DNA of 64,000 nucleotides from Megascapheus bottae (lineage: Eukaryota; Chordata; Mammalia; Rodentia; Geomyidae): positions 750,001-814,000 of the forward strand of contig JANJXV010000160.1 of the NCBI GenBank assembly GCA_024803745.1, given 5' to 3'. A model generated the notes under the pieces. The model did no database searches and had not been told where the DNA came from. It saw only the letters and a program-made list of their open reading frames with translations. Both the position numbers and the translations under genes were made by a program. Position 1 is the first letter of the stretch. The number at the start of each line of letters is the position of its first letter. Below, piece by piece: positions 24,293 through 34,292 of this stretch.

Positions 24293-24644
24293 AGAATAAA
24301 AGAAGAAATTATGGACACACTCCAATTAAAAATAACATTTCATAGAACATAACTCTTATTCATTATGCATCTACCAATGCTTCAGAAAAACACTGACAAC
24401 TCTTCACAGAGAGCCTTGATCTACTTCACCAAACAACACAATGTAGGTGAATTAAAGAGAAACTATAGGCAACCTTTTATGACTTATATAACAACTTCCT
24501 GGAATAACTTCAAAAGTTAACTGTACAAAAATAAAATGGTTAATGTTAAATACTAGCTCTAAGATTTAAAAGATTTTAAATTACTTACTATTTCTGATTC
24601 ATATTTTTTTCCTTCATATAGGTATTATTTGCCTTTTATATATA

Positions 24645-24715
24645 TCAGACACTATTTCAGGCTCTGGGACTACAGAAATGAATAAAAGATACTACAATCT
24701 CTGCCTTTATATTGT
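24645..24715 (+). mobile_element. possible ancient interspersed repeat
   Basis: The wording 'cagacactatttcaggctctgggactacag..gaataaaagatactacaatctctgcc' resembles the common 'ggcactgttctaggcactgggatacag..gtgaac..ccctgccc' block found in ancient mammalian repeats. I cannot assign the family with confidence. Confidence 0.35.
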
Positions 24716-24905
24716 TTTAAATTTATTCTTAATTAGAATAATATAGTAGCTATTGAAGATGAAGGCAAAAGATTCATTGCCTATGTAAGTATTCTGTCAC
24801 AAAAATTAATAACTGAACTTCAAAGAAAAAGACAACACATGTCTTCAAAACTTTACAAGAAGTGAAATACATGGTATTTCTTCCAGTAAACAATAGCAAG
24901 TTTTA

Positions 24906-25128
24906 GCCTGGAGCCATGGCTCGTGCCTGTAATCCCAGCTATTCAAGAGGCTGAAATCTGAGAATCCTGATTCAAAGTAAGCCCAAGCACAAAAGCCTGT
25001 GAGATTCTTATCTCCAATTAACCACCAGAAAACAGGAAGTGATGCTATAGCTCAAGTGGTAGAGTGCTTGCCTTGAGCTGAAGAGCTCAGGCCCAGAATT
25101 CAAGTCTCACGACTGACAAAAAAAAGAA
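24906..25128 (+). mobile_element. composite SINE: B1-like arm + ID-like arm, sense
   Basis: The best sense example of the composite family. A 7SL-type arm (24915-24990, 'ggctcgtgcctgtaatcccagct') is followed by a linker with 'ctgtgagattcttatctccaattaaccaccag' (about 25000-25030). A tRNA-derived arm comes next (A-box-like 'tagctcaagtgg' at about 25047-25060, B-box-like 'gaattcaagtctc' at about 25096-25110), then an A-rich tail ending at 25128. The three-part structure is the same in the copies at 32700 and 40944. Confidence 0.8.
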
Positions 25129-25353
25129 GCAAAATTAGTAAGTATTAATAACTTAATAATTTAAAGATATATCCTGGCTTTTCATTAAAATTTCAAAAAA
25201 TCAGATAAACTAGCATCTACAGTAAGGAAAAGGCAAACACTAATGAGTTATTTAAAAAATACAAGAGAAAAAAATATTAATTAGTGCCAGTTAGGTCAAA
25301 GAAGTGACCAAAATTCAAATGCTATTAATATTCCAACTGGACTTCTCTTTTCG

Positions 25354-25430
25354 TAGTATTAGGAATTGAACTCTGAGCCTCGTACTTGTTAGAGAAGCAC
25401 TCTACCACTTCAGCCAAGTCTCCAGCTGCT
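25354..25430 (-). mobile_element. ID-like SINE fragment, antisense
   Basis: Complement of an ID-like monomer: 'gtattaggaattgaactctgagcctcg' carries a weakened B box and 'gcactctaccacttcagccaag' the A-box side. The sequence to the right (to about 25520) may include a decayed partner arm. Confidence 0.6.
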
Positions 25431-25434
25431 TTTT

Positions 25435-28400
25435 ATGTTCACAGTTTTCCAGGTAGAGTTGCGTTGTGCCCAGTTAGATCTGAGCTGTGATTCTACTTGT
25501 ACATCCTCATGTCCTGGGCCACCAATCCCCATTTAGCCTGTGGGCTATGGAGAGGGAAAGCAACAGAAAACTATCTATTGGAGTTCCTATAAGTATCACT
25601 GTGGATGTCAATGATTTCAAGAAAATTCATCAAATATGGACTTCAGAATTTTGTTTGAGAAAGTGGTCTCATAGTACCTTACATTCATATTCTTATTTCC
25701 AAAACAGAAAGCTATCCATTATGCCAACAATGATGTAAGAAACAACCCTGGTACTTTTCTCAAATGTCCTACAGGCTTAAGTCTTCTCTGTTTTGATGGC
25801 TACTTGCCGCAGGAATATGTGCTACATTATAAGATAAAAACAGAATCGGCCAGGCATCGGTTAGAATTTATTATTGTAATCAACATGATAAACACATTGT
25901 TGATAACAAGCACCATAAACAATCTGTTTTACACTTAATGTAACACTAAAAACATATTTAATTGTGTCACTATTATTCTAGGTGTTGAATTGTTTCCAAT
26001 TTATTTTGTAGAGCCATGACAATGAAACTGAACTGCAATCACAGATGCAACTATGAATTTTTAATTTTTCATAAATCATAAGTAATATGTCCATAAATGC
26101 ATAGCTGTCCTTGAGATGATGGATTTTTTTATTCTAGAAATATAGTGGAATCTGTTTAGAGTGCAAACTTAGCTAACTCAGCAGTCCTGTGCAGCTGAGT
26201 GACAATGGACATGTAGAAATTTTATTTTCTGTAGGACAATTTTTTTGCAAATTATCAGATGCTTATTTTTTTCTCTTTTCATGGTATTCTGACAGCACAC
26301 TCATTGAAAATGGTAAAGTAGTTGAGCTCCAACCATTTAGCTTCAGGATCAATTTCTCAGAGGAAAGCTGAATTGGAATGAAAGAATACTGATACTGAAT
26401 TTCTCACTATTAGCATATATAAGCTAATTTCCATTCATAATGACCAAGAATGTATTCCTCCCCATTTCTGTAACTAGGGCAACAGCCATTTTGAACTGTA
26501 GTAGAGGGCATAATGGAAACAAAAAAAAGTAGAAAATTCTATTTAAGTAGAAGCTGCAGCATTTGAGTATAAACTGTATTTGCCTGGCTATCTATCTACA
26601 TAAATATTCTCTGAAGGAGGAACAGAAACAGATCCCACCACCAGCCATATACAAGGACGTTACAGAAGTCAATAGATGGAGCAAGCAAGGTGATACACTT
26701 TATAAAAAGAACCCATGGCTATATAACTGTCTGTTCCAATATATTTTCTTATCTCTGATTTTTATATGTGGGAGGAAGGCAAGGAGGAATCAAAGCTTGC
26801 AAGGAGAATTTTAGCTAGTTATTTTGCTAATTTAACGTTCAGCATCTGGTCCACCTGCTGCTGAGCACAAGCTACAAGCAATCCAACACTGACCATGAAA
26901 TGCTTACTGAAAAATAATGAAGACTTGACTTTTGACTGAAATTCTTTGCAAGTGAATTAACAACATTCAGGCTTATTAAAACCAGTCAATAACTAACCAC
27001 ACTTTTGCTTTTGAACTATTTTAACAGATAGCTCCTTTATGTGGTTTCATATATCTCCTAAGCTCACAAACATTTGCATTTTCTTTATGTCTTAAAAAAT
27101 AACTGCTGTGGGTTTTTCATTCTTATCCTCTTAAGCACTGAAGTTTCCCATATGAAATTTTAGTCTGGACCTTTTCTGTTTTACAGTGGTAAGAGAAGAA
27201 TAAGTTACTAATTAACTCTAAAGTAGAGGCATATATAATTTTCAACATATTCTTTGGAAATTCAAATTGACTGAGGAAAACACTACACTTATTTCTTGGG
27301 CTGAAAAATGTGAGACTTTGCCAAGGTAAGTGCTTGCTTATGCATGAAAAATTTAAGTTAGAAAAATTTGATGCAATGACGGGTCGTCTTCCAATAGCAA
27401 CATGACTTTTTATTATTTTTCTGGAGGTACTGTAGGATAAAGTTTTCTAATATTCCCTGCAATATGCACACAATCCTAAATCTAGGAGTCCTTGAAGAAT
27501 GCCATAGTTCTATATGGCACATCATACCCATATGGAATTTATGCCAATTAGTAGATATTTTCTTTTCCTTTGTCTACCAAAATCCACTTCTAGAAATACT
27601 GGAAAGAAGTTTTTCCTCTCATTCAGAGGCTTCCTTTTAATCAAAGACAATAACTTCTATATGAAAGGAAGAATAAGGTTTGGCCTATGAGAAGAAATAT
27701 AAAGGCTTGGTTTGGGGAGAAGTGCCAAAGTAATTACAATATTCATAAAACTTCTCAAAACATTGGTGACAGGTCCAAAACTAATTACCGATTGAAGAAG
27801 CAAACTAGACTATATACAAACTAGTTTGATAGTTCTATGGGCAATCAATAACACTGCAACCAATGTGGCCTGAAGTCTTCAAAGACAGAGCCTATTCTCA
27901 TGGTCCCTAAATAAACACAAAAGTCTGTTTTAGTAGATTAACTGCATTAAAGATTCTAAATTCCAAATAGCGGTTATATCACATCCATGGTGTTTCCCCA
28001 GAACTGTGTAGTCCTCTCCCATTCGGACTGTAGGCTTGACCATGTGACTTGCTCTAGCAAATAAGATACTAGTCTATGTATCCCAAGTACAGGTTTTTTA
28101 AAGTATGCATATTTTTGCTTTCTTTCTTTTGTTAATGAGCTGACTCATTCCTAGATCCTTACTATGACCAAAATAAAGTGAGCTAATCTTGTATGAGTGA
28201 GGGATATGAAAGAGATGGAGTGAAGCTGAGTTGTCCAAGCTAATATCATTCTAGTCTAGGCTCCTTTGTTAAACTGTCAACTGACAACAGATATGTAAGC
28301 TAGTCAACTTGGATTACCTTCATCCTACACTGTTATATAACCACTGAGATAACACATAGACTCATGATAATAATGTGAATATTCTAAATCTCTTCATTTC

Positions 28401-28964
28401 ATGATTATTTGTTACACAGTATTTTAACAGCAACAAGTAATAGGATTGCATTTGGTTACATTCTGAAAACTTTGTTAGATTCTTACGAAAAACACTTTTT
28501 TTGACTGAATAGGCTGAGTAACTGAACACAATAATCTTACCCGTTCTTTTCTCCCCTCAGTACTTGTAAAGGAAATGCTTTATAGCTTTGATAATTTCCC
28601 TATAATTATGACTGCTTGCATTTAGGTATGATATACATATTAATCAAACTTACTTATGGCCCTTATTCAACTTCCATGTCAACATTTTAAACTGTTACTT
28701 AAAAGTAGTCTTTAGACCAGAAAAGAAACAGCATCCTAAAAAATTAATGTTTCATTTGGAAAGTAAACTATCCTTAAGTGATGGGTAAACAATTTAAAAG
28801 GCAAATCCTACTCCAGCATATGAAACAGCTTACTCAGGCAGTCTTTGGCTACTAAATTTCTCTTTACATATTTTCAGTAATAGCTAGGTGGAAAATGAGA
28901 ATCAGTCAATCTAATTATTTATTGTGTTAGAACTCAAAGATCATTCTATAGGTATCCTTCATTT
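25435..28964. other. 3.5 kb of unique sequence, no gene seen
   Basis: The longest repeat-poor stretch in the left half. Short open frames (for example 26563-26814) show no recognisable family. No splice-bounded exon could be supported. Confidence 0.4.
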
Positions 28965-28965
28965 C

Positions 28966-29528
28966 TTTTTTTTCATATATTTTTATTGTAATTAATAGAA
29001 GGGTTACATGATATTTGCCAGATAGATGGTGCATTAATTCCCATACATTGATACCCTTTCATATGTCTTGGTATCCATTACCCTCCCCCTCACCCCCACC
29101 TCTCATCTTGTTTTCCCCCGTTCCCTAATCAATTTCAAATAACCAAATACAAATATATCCGATATATCAGGTAACAAAGTGAGATACTGTAACAATATGA
29201 GATAACCAAGGGACAGCAAAGGAGATGAGAGATAACATAGTACCATAAGAACAGCAATCATTCATTATATGGCTTATGTTTCTATATCCTAGAGATCCTT
29301 TCATTTAGCGTCCTACTATATGGCCTTTTGTATCAAGGTTTTGCTCTATTCCAAATCTCTGCTAGTAGAGCCCAAGGTTTCTACTGCTTATGATAAATAA
29401 GGGAAACCATTGAGCCTAAGTTCCTTTGAGTCTGGCTTACTTCACTTAATATGATCTTTTCTAAGTCTTTCCATTTCCTAACAAATGGGGCAATGTCATT
29501 CTTTCTGACAGCAGCATAGAATTCCATT
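28966..29528 (-). mobile_element. L1 3' end, antisense
   Basis: Antisense copy of the young L1 tail type. It runs from the T-rich tail ('tttcatatatttttattgtaattaatagaaggg') through the C-rich complement of the G-rich tract to 'ttctttctgacagcagcatagaattccattgtg', the complement of the ORF2 C-terminal codons. At 29528 it joins a sense L1 tail without any spacer. Confidence 0.85.
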
Positions 29529-29529
29529 G

Positions 29530-29602
29530 TGTGCACCTGCTATCTGGCAAATATCATGTAATCCTTTTACTAATTACAATACAAAAAATTTTAAAAAAAG
29601 TT
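29530..29602 (+). mobile_element. isolated sense L1 terminus (about 70 bp)
   Basis: Contains only the last part of the young L1 3' UTR, 'ctatctggcaaatatcatgtaatcc..ttactaattacaat', and an A-rich tail interrupted by T runs. It lies in inverted orientation directly against the antisense L1 on its left, and is followed at once by another sense L1. Confidence 0.8.
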
Positions 29603-30597
29603 TAAAAAAATGGCCTATAGACACATGAAGAAATGCTCAACATCTCTGGTCATAAAAGAAATGCAAATCAAAACAACTCTAAGATTCCACCTCACTCCAG
29701 TTAGAATGGCCAGGATCAGGAAAACGAATAACAACAGATGCTGGAGGGGATGTGGCCAGGAGGGATCACTACTACACTGTTGGTGGGAGTGCAAATTCGT
29801 TCAACCACTATGGAAAGCAGTGTGGCAGTGCCTCAAAAGGCTAAACATAGAACTCCCCTATGACCCAGCCATTCCACTACTTGGCATTTATCCAACCAAC
29901 CAGAAACAAGGACATACTAAACCCACTAGCACAACAATGTTCATTGCAGAACTATTCACCATAGCATAGATATGGAACCAACCTAGATGTCCCTCAGTGG
30001 ATGAGTGGATCAACAAGTTGTGGTATTTGTACACAATGGAATTCTATGCTGCTGTCAGAAAAACGACATCGCCCCATTTGTTAGGAAATGGAAAGACTTA
30101 GAAAACATCATAGTAAGTTAAGTAAGCCAGACTCAAAGGAACTTAGGCTCAATGGTTTCCCTCATTCGTCATAATCAGTGGAAACCTTGGGCTCTACCAG
30201 CAAAGACCTGCAATAGAGCAAAATCTTGATACATAAGGCCATATAGTATGAAGCTAAATGAAATGAACTCCAGGATATTGAAACAAAAGCCATGTAACGA
30301 ATGATTGTTGTCCTTAATGTACTATGTTGTCTCTCATCTCCTTTGCTGTCCCTTGGTTATCTCATATTGTTATAGTATCTCACTTTGTTATCTGATATAT
30401 TGAATTTATTTCTACTTGGTTATTTGAAATTTGATAGGGAAGGGGGGAAAACCAAGACGGGTGGGGGGACGGGGGGAGGATAATGAGTACCAAGACATGT
30501 GAAAGGGTATCAATGTATGTGAATTAATGCACCTTCTATCTGGCAAATATCATGTAACCCTTTTACTAATTATAATAAAAAATTTAAAAAAATAAAG
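29603..30597 (+). mobile_element. 5'-truncated sense L1 (ORF2 C-terminus + 3' UTR)
   Basis: About 1 kb L1 copy: ORF2 codons to about 30180, then the full young 3' UTR with the G-rich tract (30440-30480) and the tail 'ctaattataataaaaaattt'. It carries several disabling changes in ORF2 (see the pseudogene entry). There is no 5' half, so it was truncated on insertion. Confidence 0.9.
29610..30181 (+). pseudogene. L1 ORF2 C-terminal fragment, disrupted
   Basis: The translation of 29610-29969 aligns with the last quarter of L1 ORF2p, the endonuclease/reverse-transcriptase of LINE-1. It contains the C-terminal cysteine motif C-X3-C-X7-H-X4-C at codons 44-61, a nucleic-acid-binding segment, and the following [18 protein letters not shown] stretch. 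Three breaks are visible. AAG has become TAG at 29967-29969 (compare the copy at 36 kb). One base is missing near 30058-30062, relative to the same copy. The normal stop TAG has become TGG at 30179-30181. About 85% of ORF2 is absent, so this is a dead fragment with no retained enzymatic domain. Confidence 0.9.
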
Positions 30598-30914
30598 AAT
30601 GAATTCTTGTTCTACCTACATCATGACTCTCTTGGCATCTTCAAAAGCAAATGCCCTAACAAACTGGTCAGAAGCACATGAGCCAAAGAGCAAGGAGGGA
30701 AAAAAATCACCTTTACAGCAGATCCAATGTTTTTAAGCAGCCTTTGTACCAAGTGTTGTTGTGAAGGAACCCTCGCTCTCTGAAACAGCTAATGAAAATT
30801 TAAAACGGTATAACCACGTCAGAAAACGTGTTTGCTGTTTCTCCAAACCTTAAACACCCACCTACTGTATGATTAAGGTATTCATGCCTCGCAATGCATT
30901 CCAGAAAGAAAGAA
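30598..30914. other. unique sequence, no gene seen
   Basis: Short stretch between the L1 tail and an older L1 scrap. No gene or repeat recognised. Confidence 0.4.
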
Positions 30915-31012
30915 AAAAAAACAGCATATACTGCTACAAAGACTTGTGCACACATGTTCACAGCAGCTTTATGTGTGGGGAAACATAAAAATAAAACAGT
31001 AATAGCCAACGG
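30915..31012 (+). mobile_element. old L1 scrap
   Basis: The wording 'cttgtgcacacatgttcacagcagctttatgtgt' followed by 'aacagtaatagccaac' matches the L1 ORF2 stretch encoding 'mfiaalfti' and its successor. Less than 100 bp is recognisable. Confidence 0.45.
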
Positions 31013-31274
31013 AAGCTCCACATTTGTGCACCAGTCTTGAGCACGGACACTCAGGCTGCTGGCCCAAGTGCAAGGGCCAGGAAGGCACCGAGCGGCTGAG
31101 CTGTGGTTATAACTCTTCCTTATCTGAGAGCTAATGAAATGTAAACAAAAGCCGTCTCACCGTGACTCCCGCAAGACACAGACTCAACAATCTTCACGGC
31201 AAAAACCAAAAAATGAAAAATCCCACTGGAAGGCTTCACGCATCGCACGCTTCAGGCCTGGGAAATGCGCCCAG

Positions 31275-31400
31275 GGGCAACTTCGCGCATGCGCAGATCC
31301 TCCCGCCTGAGAGACACGCGCAAGGCGCAACTTCGCGCAGGTGCAGATCCTCCAGCCTGAGCTGCACAAGGCACAACTTCGCGCATGCACAGATCCTCCC
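31275..31400 (+). repeat. tandem array of about 48-bp units, 2.6 copies
   Basis: Three units start with 'caacttcgcgca' at 31278, 31328 and 31374 (periods 50 and 46 bp) and share 'gcagatcctcc.gcctga'. Unit 1 contains CGCGCATGCGCA (31284-31295), a good match to the NRF1 consensus; units 2 and 3 have degraded versions. Confidence 0.8.
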
Positions 31401-31806
31401 AAAACCTACCAGCCCAGTCAAGGCCCCTCGTTCCTCTCAGACCATGAGGCCCCAGCCCCATGCAGGCCCTGTGCAGCCCCCGTGTCGCCCCAACTGGGGT
31501 CTCTACTCCCTGGTTCATTCACCTGCAAGCCCCGGCACAGATACCTGAAAGACCTGGTCTCTTTCTTCCTCAGGGTCAGGGGTGTTAGGGGTGGGGAAGA
31601 GGACGCCCTTGTCCTTCCTGGGGTTCTTTCTACTTTGAGCGGCTAAACGCGGCCCCTGGTCACTTACCGGGCTCCTCAGCTCTGGGAGACACGTTTGAGG
31701 CAATGGCGGGTGTTGAGCTTCGCGTGTTTGTGGGGAGAAGGGCATCAGGGCCACCTGCTCGCGGCTGCCATCGTGGGCCATGAGCTGGGAGCGTGGCCTT
31801 GGCAAA

Positions 31807-31906
31807 CACGCATGCTCACTGAGCACCAAGGGTCGTGGCCCAGCGAAGAGCACGCATGCTCAGTGAGCACGAGGGCCAAGGCCCAGTGAAGAGCACGCAT
31901 GCGGAG
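31807..31906 (+). repeat. tandem array of 44-bp units, 2.3 copies
   Basis: Units at 31807-31850 and 31851-31893 share 'cacgcatgctca.tgagcac' and 'ggcccagygaagag'; a third, partial unit begins at 31894 and runs into the L1-like leader start. Period 44 then 43 bp. Confidence 0.8.
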
Positions 31907-32510
31907 AGGGAAGGAAGATGGCCCCGAGACAATAGGGACGCTGCCTAGCTCTCTCTCACAAAAAGAGAGAACTAAGGAGTCCCACGAGCCAATTATCTTA
32001 AGAAATCCACAACAACAAACTCAAAAGGCAACGGAGAAGGACTCAAAGTGGAAAAGAAATCCAGATAAAGCTCACATCCAACTTTCTCAAAGAATTCGGA
32101 ACGCGAGGACCCCTCCCCCACCTCCATCCGCCAGTTCCAAGCCACAGAAAGCGCCAGCGGGCTGGGGGGAAAAGCGGCAGCAGGCCGGGAAAAGAGGCTG
32201 CGGGCGGAGGGGGCCAGCCTGGGAGCCCGAATGCTGCAGAAACCAACATACAACCGGGCCAGCGAACGGCGGAAGCAGCAGAACCCAGACGCGGAACCAG
32301 AACAGCAAGCAGCGGAACCCAGACTCGGAACACAGGCGACAGCGGAGACCCGAGGGGAGTGAGAGACTCCCCACCACCGTGCAGCACCCGCAGAGGGATG
32401 CAGAGGCGTGAGTAATACAGCGCGTCCCCAAACACAAAGGGAAAGCAGAGCGGTGCCAAGCAATAGAACTTAACTCAGACCCCTCCACCCCGCCCACACA
32501 GGCCTAAAGG

Positions 32511-32699
32511 CAAAAAGAATACAAGGACGAATCCTAAAGTTGGCTGTGCCTCCACTACCAGATTTTTGTAGACTCCAACTTACAGGCCAGAAGTTGAGAA
32601 TTAATGGCCCAGTAGATCAAATTAGTCCCATTCCATGTTGTTTAAGCAGCATAGTATTTCTACACATTTGAGCCATCATTTAACAAAACAGAAGACCTA
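32511..32699. other. unique sequence, no gene seen
   Basis: CpG content falls sharply after about 32510 and no ORF1 start follows. This marks the 3' boundary of the L1-like leader. Confidence 0.4.
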
Positions 32700-32885
32700 T
32701 ATCAGGCACCAGTATCTCACACTTACAATCCTAGCTACTCAGGAAGCTGAGATCTGAGGATCACGGTTTGAGGTCAACTTGAGCAGGAAAGTCTGTAAGA
32801 TTCTTAAACCTAATTAACCAATAGGAATTCAGAAGTACGGGTATGGCTTGAGTGGTACAGCACCAACCTTAACACCAACCCTTAA
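32700..32885 (+). mobile_element. composite SINE (B1-like + ID-like), sense
   Basis: B1-like arm 'tctcacacttacaatcctagctactcaggaagctgagatctgagg' at 32711-32760, linker 'ctgtaagattcttaaacctaattaacca', then an ID-like arm 'atggcttgagtggtacagc' at about 32842-32862 with its 3' part lost. Same architecture as 24906. Confidence 0.75.
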
Positions 32886-32904
32886 ATTAATTAACATACA
32901 TGTG

Positions 32905-33000
32905 GGTCTGTGTATATGTGCACACATATATATTATTGTATATATATATATACATCTATTATGTATGCTGTATACATGCACATGTGTGTGTGTTTGTGTC
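32905..33000. repeat. compound TA/TG simple repeat
   Basis: Alternating purine-pyrimidine tract of TATA, TGTG and CACA runs, including an uninterrupted (TA) run at about 32938-32952 and TG runs at 32983-32997. Confidence 0.8.
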
Positions 33001-33274
33001 AGAAGACTTAAGTTTAAAATTTAAATTTCCTTAAAACAATGAAACAACTGACCATTCTAGGCTTACAGTCCTGCCTCATGATGATAAGCTGTAGCAGAGT
33101 AGAGGCTTCCCCTCCAGATAAACTACTCAGCTGATCACAGCCCCTGTTACTCCCACTAGTCCCCACTCTAGCCTGTTTTCCTGCCTTAATCCTGTTGAAA
33201 TCTTGGCTCTTCCTAAGGTGGTTCTTCAATTACTCTGTGTCTGTGTCTGCACAGTAATTAAAGACTAAACTCAA

Positions 33275-33432
33275 GTTGGGCATGGTAGCACTTGCCTATA
33301 ATCCCATCCTTAGGAAATGGAAACTGAAAGATCTTAAGTTTGAGGCCAGCCTGGAGTACATATGTAGTTATTTCCAAGCCAGCCTAAGCTACATAGCCAG
33401 ATCTTGTCTCAAAAAGGAAAAAGGAAAAAAAA
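33275..33432 (+). mobile_element. B1 SINE, sense
   Basis: A full-length-type B1 arm: 'gttgggcatggtagcacttgcctataatccc' at the start, 'gtttgaggccagcctgg' in the middle, 'agcctaagctacatagccagatcttgtctca' at the end, and an A-rich tail to 33432. This is the canonical rodent B1 layout and one of the clearest indications of a rodent genome. Confidence 0.85.
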
Positions 33433-33795
33433 GTCAAAAATCAGAACAGAAAAGAACAAAACCGATTCGGCTCATTTTGGTGCTCAGAATGAGATTTCTA
33501 CGTTTGGACCTTTTTCATTTTCTTCTCATATTTTATTATAATATTCCAAAGAAACTCTCAGAAGGCAATGATTATATCATATATTTTGCATTTCCCACAG
33601 CTCTCCATATAAAACGAAGTACAAAGTAGATAATTAATGATTGTTAAAAGAATGCATGAGTAAAGAATACATATATATATATATATAAAAAATAAAACAG
33701 GAATTACTTGAAACATGAAAGCAAGATTATAACAACTGCTTGTTGCTCATGTTTTTAAAAACATGAAATGTCAGTAGTAAAACTATTTGCTTTTA
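33433..33795. other. AT-rich sequence with a short TA microsatellite
   Basis: Contains a (TA) run at about 33671-33688. No gene recognised. An open frame at 33276-33629 begins inside the B1 and is not credible. Confidence 0.5.
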
Positions 33796-33934
33796 GAGGG
33801 GTGGGGGCGGGGGGAGGGAAATGGGGACCAAGACATGTGAAAGGGTATTAATGAATGGGAATTAATGCACCATCTATCTGGAAAATATCATGTAACCCTT
33901 CTATTAATTACAATAAAATATATGAAAAAATATT
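33796..33934 (+). mobile_element. L1 3' end, sense, severely 5'-truncated
   Basis: Starts inside the G-rich tract (ggggtgggggcggggggaggg) and retains only the last about 140 bp of the young 3' UTR with tail 'ctattaattacaataaaatat'. Confidence 0.85.
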
Positions 33935-33940
33935 CATTTT

Positions 33941-34292
33941 TGAGCCAGGTTTGAGAGCTCATCTTTATAATTTTAGCTTCTTGGAAAGTGGAGATCAGGG
34001 GGTTGAGCAATTCAAGGCCATTCCAGTCAGAAGTACTCCCAACTCCATATCAGCCAGGGGCCCTGATGGCAAGCACCCGTCATCTCTGGCTGGGCGCACA
34101 TGGCTTTTGCCTTCATCCTCAGTGACACATGGGAGCACAGCTAACAGGAATGTAGCCCAAACCTGTCCACCCCAGGCTAGTCCCAGCCTCAAAAATAACC
34201 AACATTGAAAGGGCTTGGAATAATATCTCAGTGGTAAAGCACCAGCCACCAAGCATGTGGCCCAGAGGTGAATTCAACACCTCCAAAATGAA
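33941..34292 (+). mobile_element. composite SINE with expanded centre
   Basis: B1-like start at 33943-34020 ('gagccaggtttgagagctcatctttataattttagcttcttgg'), an unusually long middle with 'gccaggggccctgatggcaagcacccgtc', and an ID-like arm at about 34209-34290 ('ggcttggaataatatctcagtggtaaagcacc'). The central 150-190 bp is not present in the other composites here and may be an independent insertion. Confidence 0.5.

Larger units (their letters stand above)
31025..32510 (+). promoter_or_regulatory. CpG-rich block resembling an isolated L1 5' leader/promoter
   Basis: The only CpG-rich region of the window. From 31905 it resembles mammalian L1 5' ends: 'gaagatggcc' (a YY1-type site that starts many L1 leaders), then 'caatagggacgctgcctagctct', an A-rich part with 'actttctcaaagaattcggaacg', and a GC-rich leader to about 32500. 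Upstream, 31270-31905 holds two short tandem arrays that could act as promoter monomers. No L1 ORF1 or ORF2 follows; the sequence turns unique at about 32510. An alternative is a CpG-island promoter of an unrecognised host transcript. Long open frames on both strands here are a by-product of GC content. Confidence 0.5.

Noticed and set aside
25850..25866. B1 SINE start ('ggccaggcatcgg')
   Set aside because: Match is only about 13 bp and the following sequence is unrelated.
28966..30597. Classical twin-primed L1 insertion
   Set aside because: The inverted part contains a full 3' end of its own, which a single twin-priming event would not produce.
31899..32497. Overlapping long open frames on both strands (136-170 codons)
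   Set aside because: They lie in a CpG-rich L1-like leader where stop codons are rare in every frame; no domain is recognised and frames exist on both strands at once.
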